A program made the position numbers and the translations under genes. From assembly GCA_018713755.1 (NCBI GenBank), contig DVOG01000014.1, forward strand, positions 1 to 14,270: DNA of 14,270 bases, written 5' to 3'. The notes below the pieces were generated by a model. It made no database searches. It worked only from the letters and a program-made list of their open reading frames with translations, and was not told where the DNA came from. The stretch comes from Candidatus Spyradosoma merdigallinarum. Its GTDB lineage: Bacteria > Verrucomicrobiota > Verrucomicrobiia > Opitutales > UBA953. Below, one piece after another: positions 1 to 7,353 of the stretch. Each line of letters opens with the position of its first letter. The first letter of the stretch is position 1.

Positions 1-69
1 GGAACGCGCGAAGGCATCCGCCGCGCCGCCGTAGAAGCCGCGCTCGAAATGCTCGCGGAGGCGCTCTGA
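1..69 (+). CDS. C-terminal end of an upstream gene, possibly CinA/PncC family
   Basis: Frame 1 is open from the window edge and ends at TGA 67-69. It gives 22 residues, GTREGIRRAAVEAALEMLAE followed by AL. The pattern G-x-R-x-x-(I/V)-R-x-x-x-V-x-x-A-L-x-x-L resembles the last helix of CinA/PncC (nicotinamide-nucleotide amidohydrolase) proteins, where a GDR or GTR turn is followed by such a helix. The match is short, so the family name is only a suggestion. Codon use (GCG, CGC, CTC) is like the genes downstream. There is no clear terminator between this stop and the trp control region; an A-rich tract runs through 90-117. Confidence 0.4.
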   Translation, partial: GTREGIRRAAVEAALEMLAEAL

Positions 70-117
70 CGCTCGGCGTTCCCGGTCGAAAAAAAATTGC
101 GGAAAGAAGAAAAAAAA

Positions 118-146
118 TTGACAGGCATCGCCCGCATGCTTTTCCT
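118..146 (+). promoter_or_regulatory. Candidate trp operon promoter
   Basis: TTGACA at 118-123 is a perfect sigma-70-type -35 box, preceded by an A-rich stretch. With a 17-nt spacer the -10 would fall at 141-146 (TTTCCT), which is a poor match, so the exact -10 and start site are uncertain. The location, about 50 nt upstream of the trpL start codon and overlapping a dyad at 147-166, is what one expects of an attenuated trp operon. Confidence 0.45.
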
Positions 147-166
147 TTCGGAAAAAATTTTCCGAA
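147..166. promoter_or_regulatory. Inverted repeat between trp promoter and leader peptide
   Basis: TTCGGAAAA (147-155) and TTTTCCGAA (158-166) are perfect 9-nt inverted arms with a 2-nt centre. The dyad lies just downstream of the TTGACA box and ends 4 nt before the trpL ATG, so it would overlap the start of transcription or the very 5' end of the leader RNA. It could be an operator. It does not resemble the TrpR operator of enteric bacteria (CTAG-centred), so no repressor is named. Confidence 0.35.
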
Positions 167-170
167 TTTC

Positions 171-263
171 ATGAATCGCGTTCAGAGCAACATCGCTTTT
201 TGGTGGCGTCCCTGCGACAGCAGCGGACGACGGCTCGGCGCGCAGAAAAAACGGCAGCCCTGA
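171..263 (+). CDS. trpL: trp operon leader peptide
   Basis: A 30-codon reading frame starts at ATG 171 and ends at TGA 261-263, 115 nt before trpE. It begins MNRVQSNIAFWWRPC and has two adjacent Trp codons, TGG TGG, at 201-206. The known role of such peptides is attenuation: a ribosome stalled on Trp codons in low tryptophan changes RNA folding so that a downstream terminator does not form. The terminator sits at 303-336. The WWR motif resembles the enteric leader (GWWRTS in E. coli), but the peptide is longer than the 14-residue E. coli one. There is no clear Shine-Dalgarno sequence; the other genes here also have weak ones. Tandem TGG codons just before an attenuator in front of trpE make this strong by context. 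Confidence 0.8.
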   Translation: MNRVQSNIAFWWRPCDSSGRRLGAQKKRQP

Positions 264-302
264 AATTCCGAAGAAAACGGAATCCAGAAAAAGAACCCTT
301 CG

Positions 303-336
303 ACCGCAGATTTTCCCTCTGCGGTTTTTTTGTTTT
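303..336 (+). terminator. trp attenuator (intrinsic terminator in the leader)
   Basis: ACCGCAGA (303-310), loop TTTTCCC, TCTGCGGT (318-325) form an 8-bp stem followed by a T-rich tract (325-331, then TTTT after one G). It lies between the trpL stop and the trpE start, so it can only reduce trp operon transcription, as an attenuator does. CGCAGA of the left arm is also present at 241-246 inside trpL, and CTGCG at 212-216, just after the Trp codons, can pair with CGCAG at 241-245 or 305-309. These are candidate competing pairings. A further small hairpin, ATTCCG (265-270) with CGGAAT (278-283), lies between. The true antiterminator could not be resolved by eye. Confidence 0.8.
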
Positions 337-378
337 ACGAAAATTCCCGAAAAAAAACTTTCCCGCGAAAAAGCTTTC

Positions 379-1941
379 ATGAATACGCAAAGACAACTCG
401 AAAAACGCACGGTCAGGCACGTCAGCGAACCGCTTGACCTCTACGAAAAAATCCGCCGCGCGCGGCGCGCGAACACGCTGCTGCTCGAATCGGCAGACCT
501 CACGACGCACGCGGGAACGCAGAGCCTCATCGTCGCCGACGCCTGCCTGCGCGTTTCCTGCCGCGGGCGGCGCGTTTTCGTCGAGGCGCTCGACGAAAAC
601 GGCGCGGCGGCGTTTCCGGCGCTGCGGGAGGCGCTCAGCGGCGTCCCCGCGGAGGAAAAAGAGAACGCGCTCGCGTTCGCGTTCCCGCCGGCGGACGACG
701 ACCTCGACGAGGAAAGCCGCCTGCGCGCGCCGTCGCCGCTCGACGTGCTGCGCGCGCTGCGGGAGCGCTGCGCGCCGGCGGGCGCCCCGGAACGCTTCCT
801 GCTCGGCGGCATTTTCGCCTACGATTTCATCGAAGTTTTCGAAAAGCTTCCGCCCGTTCCCGAAGGCGCGAATACCTGCCCGGACTTTCTGTTCTACCTC
901 GCGGAAACCGTCGTGAAAATCAATCACGTCGCGCGCTCGACAGAAATCTTCTCGCTTCTGCTGAGCGAGGCGCCGGAAGTTTCCCGCAAAATCTCCGCTC
1001 GTGAAGAAGAAATCGCCCGCGCCTGCGAAAATTTCGTTCCCGCCGCCGCGCCCGCCGCGAAGCCGCAGCCGCGGGAAGTGCTTCCCGTTTCGCTGAACAA
1101 GAGCGACAAGACTTACTGCGCCGAAGTCGAATACCTGAAATCGTTCATCCGCAAAGGCGACATTTTTCAAGTCGTTCCCGCGCGGAGCTTCAGCGCGCCC
1201 TGCCCGAACCCGGAAGCCGCCTACCGCGTGCTGAAGCGCAGCAATCCGAGCCCCTACATGTTTTACGTCGACGACCGGGACTTCGCCGTGTTCGGCGCTT
1301 CGCCGGAACTTTCCGTGAAATTCACGCAAGCGACGCGGCTCGTCGAGCTCTACCCCATCGCGGGAACGCGGCGGCGCGGGCTGCGCGAAGACGGGAGCGT
1401 CGATTTCGATCTCGATTCGCGCATCGAATTCGAACTGCGCATGGACACCAAGGAACTCGCCGAGCACCTGATGCTCGTCGATCTCGCGCGGAACGACTTG
1501 GCGCGCATCGCGAAGCCGAACACGCGCCGCACGAGCGAGCTGCTCAAAGTCGACCGCTACAGCCACGTCATGCACCTCGTCTCGCACGTCGTCGCGGAAC
1601 TGCGCGACGGGCTCGACGCGTTTCACGCCTACCTCGCCTGCATGAACATGGGCACGCTCACGGGAGCGCCGAAAATCCGCGCGACGGAGCTGATACGCGA
1701 AGTCGAGCGGGAACGCCGCGGGAGCTACGGCGGCGCCGTCGGCTACGTCGGCGGGAACGGCGACATGGACACCTGCATTCTGATTCGTTCCGCGTTCGTG
1801 AAGGACGGCGTCGCGGTCGTTCAGGCCGGAGGAGGCGTCGTCGCCGATTCCGTCCCGCAGAACGAAGCGGACGAATCCCGCAGCAAGGCGGCGGCGACGC
1901 TTTCCGCGATCGCGCAGGCGCAGGGAAAAATTCCGGCGTGA
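379..1941 (+). CDS. trpE: Anthranilate synthase component I
   Basis: TrpE converts chorismate to anthranilate using ammonia delivered by TrpG; it is the first committed step of tryptophan synthesis and is cytoplasmic. The protein is 520 residues, the length I recall for E. coli TrpE. Residues 34-38 (LLLES) form the usual tryptophan-binding motif for feedback inhibition. Chorismate-binding motifs follow: GDIFQVVPAR (about 260-269), SNPSPYMF, FGASPE, YPIAGTR (325-331), EHLMLVDLARNDLAR (from about 362), VDRYSHVMH and GAPKIRA, and the C-terminal GGAVGY and DTCI segments. Similarity runs along the whole length to the enteric protein. ATG 379 is chosen because family similarity starts soon after it; no good ribosome site precedes it. 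It is first in the operon after the attenuator, 40 nt before trpGD. Confidence 0.97.
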   Translation: MNTQRQLEKRTVRHVSEPLDLYEKIRRARRANTLLLESADLTTHAGTQSLIVADACLRVSCRGRRVFVEALDENGAAAFPALREALSGVPAEEKENALAFAFPPADDDLDEESRLRAPSPLDVLRALRERCAPAGAPERFLLGGIFAYDFIEVFEKLPPVPEGANTCPDFLFYLAETVVKINHVARSTEIFSLLLSEAPEVSRKISAREEEIARACENFVPAAAPAAKPQPREVLPVSLNKSDKTYCAEVEYLKSFIRKGDIFQVVPARSFSAPCPNPEAAYRVLKRSNPSPYMFYVDDRDFAVFGASPELSVKFTQATRLVELYPIAGTRRRGLREDGSVDFDLDSRIEFELRMDTKELAEHLMLVDLARNDLARIAKPNTRRTSELLKVDRYSHVMHLVSHVVAELRDGLDAFHAYLACMNMGTLTGAPKIRATELIREVERERRGSYGGAVGYVGGNGDMDTCILIRSAFVKDGVAVVQAGGGVVADSVPQNEADESRSKAAATLSAIAQAQGKIPA

Positions 1942-1981
1942 AGATTTTATCGAAAAGAAACGAAAAACGACAAGGAACCGC

Positions 1982-3604
1982 ATGAACAGGCGCACATTCT
2001 TCATCCTCGACAATTTCGACTCGTTCGTCTACAACCTCGTCGACGAATTCCGCGGCGGCGGGAACGACGTGCAGGTCTACCGCAACAGCGTTCCCGCGGA
2101 GAAAATCTTCGCGAAAATGGCGCAGGCGCAGAACCCGATTTTGGTCATTTCGCCCGGACCGGGAACGCCTGACGAAGCCGGCTGCCTGCTGCGGCTGATC
2201 GCGCTTTGCCATCGCAAGTTTCCGATCATCGGCATCTGCCTCGGCCATCAGGCGATCTGCCGTTTCTACGGCGGAACGATCGGCGCCGCTCCTGAAGCCG
2301 TCCACGGGAAAAGCTCGCTCGTCGAGCACTCCGGCGACGGGCCGTTCGCGGACATGCCCAGCCCGCTGCCGTTCGCGCGCTACCACTCGCTCGTCGCGAC
2401 GAAGGTGCCGGAGACGCTCGAAATCATCGCGCATTTCAAAAAAATTCCGATGGCGGTCATGAACCGCGCCGACCGCGTGATCGGCTTCCAGTTTCACCCG
2501 GAATCCGTCATGTCGCCGCGCGGTTCGGAGCTGCTGCGTCGCGCCGTCGCGTTCGTCTCGCGCGAAGACCGCCGCGGGAACGTCCGCGCCGCGCTCGAAA
2601 CGCTCTACGGAGGCAAAAAGCTTTCCGCGGAACAGACCAAGGAGCTTTTCTCGGAAATCATCCGCGGGAACGTCGAGCCCGTCACGCTCGCCTCGGCGCT
2701 CACGGCGCTGAAGCTCGACGGCGAAACGCCGGAGGAAATCACCGGCGCGGCCGAGGCGCTCATCGCCGCGGCGCGGACTTTCCCGCGTCCGGACTACGCG
2801 TTCTGCGACATCGTCGGAACGGGCGGAGACGGCTTCGGCACGATCAACATTTCGACGACGGCGGCGTTCGTCGCTTCCGCCTGCGGCGTCAAAGTCGCCA
2901 AGCACGGGAACCGCAGCGTCTCGTCGAAATCCGGCTCGTCGGACCTGCTCGACGCGCTCGGCGTGAAAACGGCGATTCCGCCCGCCGCCGCCCGCGAATG
3001 CCTCGACCGCTTCGGCTTCTGCTTTCTGCTCGCGCCGCTTTACCACAGCGGAATGCGCTTCGCGATGCCGGTGCGCCAAACGCTGGGCACGCGCACGATC
3101 TTCAACGTGCTCGGCCCGCTGATCAACCCCGCGCGCCCGACGTTTTCGCTCGTCGGCGTCTACGCGCCCGCGCTCGTCCGCCCGATCGCGGAAGCGCTCA
3201 GGCGGCTCGGATGCCGCCGCGCGACGGTCATTCACGGGAACGGGCTCGACGAATTTTCCGTCAGCGGGAAAACGCTCGCGGCGGAACTTTTGCCCGACGG
3301 CGAAATCCGCGAGAGCGAATTTTCTCCGGAAGACCTCGGGCTGCGGACGTTCCCGCAGGAAAGTCTCCGCGGCGGGAACCCGGAAGAAAACCGCCGCATC
3401 ACGGAGAACATCCTGCGCGGGAACGGCACTCCCGCGCAAAACGCGGCGATCGCGGCGAACGTCGCGCCGCTGCTGCGCATGAACGGGAACGCCGCGACGC
3501 TGCGGGAAGGCGCGGAAATCGCGCTCGACATGCTCGCCTCCGGCAAAGCGTGGGAACGCGCGCAGGAAATCGTCGCGTTCACGCGGGAACTCGCCGCGCG
3601 CTGA
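1982..3604 (+). CDS. trpGD: Fused anthranilate synthase glutamine amidotransferase / anthranilate phosphoribosyltransferase
   Basis: This is a two-domain enzyme. Residues 1 to about 195 are TrpG, which releases ammonia from glutamine for TrpE: LDNFDSF near the start, SPGPG at 57-61, nucleophile Cys86 in GICLGHQ, and His172/Glu174 in FQFHPES complete the class I triad. Residues from about 205 to 540 are TrpD, which joins anthranilate to PRPP: GTGGDG (279-284), INIST, KHGNRSVSSKSGSSDLL (from 307), FNVLGPLINPA and a GGNPEEN segment near the end. Length is 540 residues, against about 531 for the enteric fusion. The TrpG-TrpD fusion is characteristic of enteric-type operons and uncommon elsewhere. 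AAGGA about 7 nt before ATG 1982 is a usable ribosome site. It follows trpE by 40 nt. Confidence 0.97.
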   Translation: MNRRTFFILDNFDSFVYNLVDEFRGGGNDVQVYRNSVPAEKIFAKMAQAQNPILVISPGPGTPDEAGCLLRLIALCHRKFPIIGICLGHQAICRFYGGTIGAAPEAVHGKSSLVEHSGDGPFADMPSPLPFARYHSLVATKVPETLEIIAHFKKIPMAVMNRADRVIGFQFHPESVMSPRGSELLRRAVAFVSREDRRGNVRAALETLYGGKKLSAEQTKELFSEIIRGNVEPVTLASALTALKLDGETPEEITGAAEALIAAARTFPRPDYAFCDIVGTGGDGFGTINISTTAAFVASACGVKVAKHGNRSVSSKSGSSDLLDALGVKTAIPPAAARECLDRFGFCFLLAPLYHSGMRFAMPVRQTLGTRTIFNVLGPLINPARPTFSLVGVYAPALVRPIAEALRRLGCRRATVIHGNGLDEFSVSGKTLAAELLPDGEIRESEFSPEDLGLRTFPQESLRGGNPEENRRITENILRGNGTPAQNAAIAANVAPLLRMNGNAATLREGAEIALDMLASGKAWERAQEIVAFTRELAAR

Positions 3605-3644
3605 ATACCCGAGAAGAAAACGAACCCGAACCGGAGATTTTTCC

Positions 3645-5021
3645 ATGAACATCCTCGAAGAAATTACGGCGGAAAAGCGCAAGGAAGTCGCCGCGCGCAA
3701 GCGTTCACGACCGCTCGAAAACTTCCGCGGGAACGTCGCTCCGAGCGACCGCGATTTTTACGGTGCGCTCGAAGCGCGGAAGCGCGCCGGCGTTCCCGCC
3801 TTCATCCTCGAATGCAAGAAGGCCTCGCCTTCGCAGGGCCTCATCCGCGAAGACTTTTCGCCAACGGAAATCGCGCGCGTCTACGCGAAGCGCGCGGACG
3901 CCGTCTCCGTGCTCTGCGACGAAAAATTCTTTCAGGGCGCTTACGAAAACCTCGCGCTCGTGCGCGCCGAGCTCCCGCAGCCCGTGCTGTGCAAGGAATT
4001 CGTCGTCGACGAGTATCAGATTTTTCTCGCGCGCAGCTTCGGCGCCGACGCGGTGCTGCTGATGCTTTCCGTGCTCGACGACGAAACGTATCTGCGCCTT
4101 TCCCGCACGGCGCGCGCGATGAACATGGGCGTGCTCACCGAAGCGGACTCGCCGGACGGCGTGCGCCGCGCGAATCGGCTCGGCGCGCGCGTCGTCGGCA
4201 TCAACAACCGCGATTTGCGCACGCTGCGCACCGACGTTTCTCGCACGCGGGAACTTGCCGGCGCCGTCGGCGGGAACGCCGTGCGCGTCGCCGAATCGGG
4301 ACTGCGCTCGCACGCGGACGCGCTCGCCTGCGCGCCGTTCGCCGACGCGTTTCTCGTCGGCACCTCGCTGATGCGGGAACGCGATCTCGACCGCGCCTGC
4401 CGGGCGCTGATCTTCGGCGAAAACAAAGTCTGCGGCCTGACGCGCCCGGAAGACGCCCGAGCCGCGCGCGACGCGGGAGCGCTCTTCGGCGGGCTGATTT
4501 TCGCGGAGGACTCGCCGCGGAAAATTTCGCCGGAACGCGCGGAGGAAATCGTCGCGGGAGCGCCGGGACTGGACTTCGTCTGCGTTTTCCGCGACGCCGG
4601 CATCGACGAAATCGCGGACGCGGCGGCGCGGCTGCATCCGGCGGCGGTGCAGCTTCACGGGAACGCGGACGCGGTGTTCGCGGCGCGGCTGCGGGAACGG
4701 CTCCCGCGCGGCGTCCGCATCTGGAAAGCCGTTCCCGCCGACGCGGAACTTCCGCGCGGCGTTTGCGGAGAAACGGTTTTCGACCGCTTCGTTCTCGACA
4801 GCGGGCGCGGCGGCACGGGAACGACGTTCCCGTGGGAAAAGATTCCGCCCGAAGCGAAGCTGCGCGCGCTGCTCGCCGGCGGCCTTTCTCCGGAAAACGC
4901 GCGCGCCGCGCACCGCGTCGGCTGCGTCGGGCTGGATTTCAATTCCGGCGTCGAAAACGCCCCCGGCGAAAAATCCGCCGAAAAGATCCGCGCGGCGTTC
5001 GCGGAAATCCGAAAATTCTGA
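3645..5021 (+). CDS. trpCF: Fused indole-3-glycerol-phosphate synthase / phosphoribosylanthranilate isomerase
   Basis: Two TIM-barrel domains carry out the two middle steps of the pathway. Residues 1 to about 255 are TrpC (indole-3-glycerol-phosphate synthase): ECKKASPS (56-63) with the catalytic lysine, LCKEF (115-119), GVLTEADS (about 162-169), GINNRDL (185-191) and ESGLRSH. Residues from about 258 to 458 are TrpF (isomerase): general base Cys263 in NKVCGLTR, VQLHGN (335-340), general acid Asp385 in VLDSGRGGTG, then LAGGLSPEN and GLDFNSGVE. Length of 458 is close to the enteric fusion (about 452). The C-F fusion, present together with the G-D fusion, again matches the enteric type. The gene starts 40 nt after trpGD. 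Confidence 0.97.
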   Translation: MNILEEITAEKRKEVAARKRSRPLENFRGNVAPSDRDFYGALEARKRAGVPAFILECKKASPSQGLIREDFSPTEIARVYAKRADAVSVLCDEKFFQGAYENLALVRAELPQPVLCKEFVVDEYQIFLARSFGADAVLLMLSVLDDETYLRLSRTARAMNMGVLTEADSPDGVRRANRLGARVVGINNRDLRTLRTDVSRTRELAGAVGGNAVRVAESGLRSHADALACAPFADAFLVGTSLMRERDLDRACRALIFGENKVCGLTRPEDARAARDAGALFGGLIFAEDSPRKISPERAEEIVAGAPGLDFVCVFRDAGIDEIADAAARLHPAAVQLHGNADAVFAARLRERLPRGVRIWKAVPADAELPRGVCGETVFDRFVLDSGRGGTGTTFPWEKIPPEAKLRALLAGGLSPENARAAHRVGCVGLDFNSGVENAPGEKSAEKIRAAFAEIRKF

Positions 5022-5022
5022 A

Positions 5023-5038
5023 CGCGGAAAATTCCGCG
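5023..5038 (+). other. Short hairpin between trpCF and trpB
   Basis: CGCGGAA (5023-5029), AA, TTCCGCG (5032-5038) is a perfect 7-bp inverted repeat right after the trpCF stop. A T6 run follows about 15 nt later (5054-5059), too far for a standard terminator. It may be an mRNA-processing or partial-termination element in the 74-nt gap, the longest inside the operon. The effect is unknown. Confidence 0.35.
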
Positions 5039-5095
5039 GAACGCCTTTCCCGTTTTTTAATCGAAACAGACAAACAGACAAGCAAACGCAAAAGC

Positions 5096-6283
5096 ATGAA
5101 AACCAAACTCAATCCGTTCTTCGGAGAATTCGGCGGGATGTATGTTCCGCAGATTCTCGTTCCCGTCCTGCTCGAGCTGGAAGCGGCGTTCGTTTCCGCG
5201 CAAGCCGATCCCGCGTTCCGCGCCGAGCTGCGCGAGCTGCTGACGGAATTCGCCGGGCGGCCGACGCCGCTCACGCCCGCGCGCAACCTCGCGGCAGGAA
5301 CGCGCGCGAAACTCTATCTCAAGCGCGAAGATCTGCTCCACGGCGGAGCGCACAAAACGAACCAGGTGCTCGGGCAGGCGCTGCTCGCCAAGCGCATGGG
5401 AAAAACGCGCATCATCGCCGAGACCGGCGCGGGACAGCACGGCGTCGCGACGGCGATCGCCTGCGCGCTGCTCGGGCTGAAATGCCGCGTCTACATGGGC
5501 GAAAAAGACTGCGAGCGGCAGCGGCCGAACGTTTTCCGCATGAAGCTGCTCGGCGCGGAAGTCGTCCCGATCACGACGGGATCGCGGACGCTCAAGGACG
5601 CCTGCAACGAAGCGCTGCGCGACTGGACGGCGAGCTACGCCGACACGCACTACCTGCTCGGCACCGCCGCGGGACCGCACCCGTTCCCGACGATCGTCCG
5701 CGAGTTCCAGCGCGTCATCGGCGAAGAAGCCAAGGCGCAGTGCCTGAAAAAGGAAAACCGCCTGCCGGACGCCGTCGTCGCCTGCGTCGGCGGAGGCTCG
5801 AACGCCATCGGCATTTTCGCGGATTTCATCGACGAGCCCGGCGTGCGGCTCATCGGCGTCGAGCCCGGCGGCGAAGGCGTCGCGAGCGGCAAGCACGGCG
5901 CGGCGATTTCCGGCGGGAACGATTCCACGGGAATTTATCTCGGCATGCGCGCGCCGCTGATGCAGAACGCGGACGGGCAAATCGAGGAATCCTACTCGAT
6001 TTCCGCAGGACTGGATTTCCCCGCCGTCGGGCCGCAGCACGCGTTTTTGGCGCAAACCGGCCGCGCGGAATACGTGAACGTCACCGACGCGGAAGCGCTC
6101 GCCGCGTTTCGGGAGCTTTGCCGAAAGGAAGGCATCGTTCCCGCGCTGGAGTCGTCCCACGCGCTCGCTTACGCGCTGAAAATGATTCGCGCGGAACCGG
6201 ACAAGGAGCAAATCGTCGTCGTCAACCTTTCCGGCCGCGGCGACAAAGACCTTGAAACGGTCATGAAAATTTTCAAACTTTGA
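5096..6283 (+). CDS. trpB: Tryptophan synthase beta chain
   Basis: TrpB condenses indole with serine to give tryptophan, using PLP, in an alpha2-beta2 complex with TrpA. The 395-residue product starts at ATG 5096, MKTKLNPFFGEFGGMYVPQ, the expected N-terminus. PLP-binding Lys87 lies in HGGAHKTNQ and catalytic Glu109 in IAETGAGQHG; both carry the enteric residue numbers. GGGSNA binds the PLP phosphate, and GTAAGPHP, IGVEPGG, GQIEESYSISAGLDFP and LSGRGDKD are all present. Along its length it is very close to E. coli TrpB. The reading frame stays open well upstream into trpCF, but similarity begins only at this ATG. No clear ribosome site is visible. The trpA start codon follows after 26 nt. Confidence 0.97.
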   Translation: MKTKLNPFFGEFGGMYVPQILVPVLLELEAAFVSAQADPAFRAELRELLTEFAGRPTPLTPARNLAAGTRAKLYLKREDLLHGGAHKTNQVLGQALLAKRMGKTRIIAETGAGQHGVATAIACALLGLKCRVYMGEKDCERQRPNVFRMKLLGAEVVPITTGSRTLKDACNEALRDWTASYADTHYLLGTAAGPHPFPTIVREFQRVIGEEAKAQCLKKENRLPDAVVACVGGGSNAIGIFADFIDEPGVRLIGVEPGGEGVASGKHGAAISGGNDSTGIYLGMRAPLMQNADGQIEESYSISAGLDFPAVGPQHAFLAQTGRAEYVNVTDAEALAAFRELCRKEGIVPALESSHALAYALKMIRAEPDKEQIVVVNLSGRGDKDLETVMKIFKL

Positions 6284-6295
6284 CCCCGTTTTTTC

Positions 6296-6309
6296 TTTTG
6301 TATACAAAA
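6296..6309. repeat. 14-bp AT-rich palindrome abutting trpA start
   Basis: TTTTGTATACAAAA is a perfect palindrome ending on the base before the trpA ATG, in a GC-rich operon. It occupies the place where a ribosome site would be. It could be an unstructured landing zone for ribosomes, a protein site or chance. Confidence 0.4.
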
Positions 6310-7119
6310 ATGCGATACGACAAACTTTTTTCTTCCCTGAAAGCGAAAAACGAAGGCGCGTTCATTCCCTTCGCCGTACTCGGCAACCCCGGGAAAACCG
6401 CGTCGCTCGAAGCGCTCGAGGCGCTGATCGAAGGCGGCGCGGACGCGCTCGAGCTCGGTTTTCCGTTTTCCGACCCGCTCGCCGACGGTCCCGCGATTCA
6501 GGCGGCGGACATCCGCGCGCTCGCCGCGGGAACGCGAGCGGACGACTGCTTCGAAATCATCGCCGAAATCCGGCGGCGGCATGATGCGCTCCCGATCGGC
6601 CTGCTCGTCTACGCCAATCTGATCTGCCGGCGCGGCGCCGAAAAATTTTTCCGCGACGCGCTCGCCGCGGGAGCGGACGCGCTGCTCATCGCGGACGTTC
6701 CCGTCGAAATGAGCGCGCCCTTCCGGGAAATTTCCGAAAAGACGGGACTTCCGCTCGTTTTCATCGCGCCGCCGAACGCGGACGAAGCGACGCTTGCCGA
6801 CGTCGCGAAATTCGGGAACGGCTACACGTACGTGCTTTCGCGCGCGGGCGTCACGGGAGCGGAAACGCGGGCGGGAACGCCGACGGCGCGCGTGCTTTCC
6901 GCGCTGAAGCGCTTCGGCGCGCCGCCGCCCGTGCTCGGATTCGGCATTTCCGAGCCGGAGCAAGTGCGTGCGGCGATCGCGGCGGGAACGGCGGGAGCGA
7001 TTTCCGGCTCGGCGGTCGCCCGTCTCATCGAAAAGCATGCCGGCGATTCTCTCGGCATGCGCGAAGCGCTGCGCGGATTCGCGCGGGCGATGAAAGCCGC
7101 GACGCGGCGCGGGAACTGA
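6310..7119 (+). CDS. trpA: Tryptophan synthase alpha chain
   Basis: TrpA splits indole-3-glycerol phosphate to indole, which passes through a tunnel to TrpB. The product is 269 residues. Catalytic Glu48 (in ALELG) and Asp59 (in DPLADGP) are present, as are the phosphate-binding GFGIS and GAISGSA segments and the LSRAGVTGAE loop. The C-terminus MKAATRRGN resembles the enteric MKAATRS. In the N-terminal LGNPG motif Asn replaces the usual Asp. ATG 6310 is preferred because MRYDKLFSSLKAKNEGAF aligns with the usual start; an in-frame TTG at 6280 would overlap the trpB stop and add ten residues absent from relatives. It is the last gene of the operon. Confidence 0.95.
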   Translation: MRYDKLFSSLKAKNEGAFIPFAVLGNPGKTASLEALEALIEGGADALELGFPFSDPLADGPAIQAADIRALAAGTRADDCFEIIAEIRRRHDALPIGLLVYANLICRRGAEKFFRDALAAGADALLIADVPVEMSAPFREISEKTGLPLVFIAPPNADEATLADVAKFGNGYTYVLSRAGVTGAETRAGTPTARVLSALKRFGAPPPVLGFGISEPEQVRAAIAAGTAGAISGSAVARLIEKHAGDSLGMREALRGFARAMKAATRRGN

Positions 7120-7131
7120 GGAAAAGAATAA

Positions 7132-7168
7132 GCGGCGGCGAATCCGAAACTCGCCGCCGCCGCATTTT
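7132..7168 (+). terminator. Terminator after trpA
   Basis: GCGGCGGCGA (7132-7141), a 9-nt loop and TCGCCGCCGC (7151-7160) form a perfect 10-bp GC-rich stem 12 nt after the trpA stop. CGCATTTTA follows, so the T tract is short. It most likely ends the trp transcript. Confidence 0.7.
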
Positions 7169-7353
7169 ACTGCTGACTGACTCACTACCTCATAACTAAC
7201 ACACTTACATGAAAAGCGTCGCCGAAAGCGTTTTCGTCTGAAAAAAGCGCGCGCGAGGAAAAACGTTCACGCGCGGGAACGGCCTTTTTTTTTGAATTTG
7301 CAAAGCCGTTCCCGTCGGCGTTAAATAAGCAGAAACATTTAACCATCAGAATT
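7169..7353 (+). promoter_or_regulatory. Intergenic region with motif-pair hairpin and candidate pgk promoter
   Basis: This non-coding gap holds two things. First, CGGGAACGGC (7274-7283) and GCCGTTCCCG (7305-7314) are perfect inverted 10-mers built from the dispersed octamer, enclosing a T9 run (7285-7293). The T9 run after CGTTC/GAACG (7264-7268, 7277-7281) could also make a second trp terminator. Second, TTGCAA (7298-7303), a 17-nt spacer and TTAAAT (7321-7326) form a reasonable sigma-70-type promoter that would start transcription about 20 nt before pgk. No gene is credible between 7169 and 7353. Confidence 0.45.

Noticed and set aside
200..382. Plus-strand frame of 60 codons overlapping the attenuator
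   Set aside because: It runs through the terminator into the trpE start and has no recognisable features; the 171-263 leader frame with tandem Trp codons explains the region better.
169..2013. Long minus-strand open frame of 614 codons opposite trpE
   Set aside because: Arg/Ala/Glu-rich low-complexity translation, antisense to a clear TrpE; typical of high-GC third-position bias. The same applies to minus-strand frames at 1658-3700, 3705-5081, 5057-6307, 7339-8625 and 9604-10683.
6280..6309. TTG start for trpA overlapping the trpB stop
   Set aside because: Adds ten residues not found in TrpA proteins; ATG 6310 matches the usual N-terminus. A TTGACC/TACAAA promoter-like pair here would start transcription inside trpA and was also dropped.
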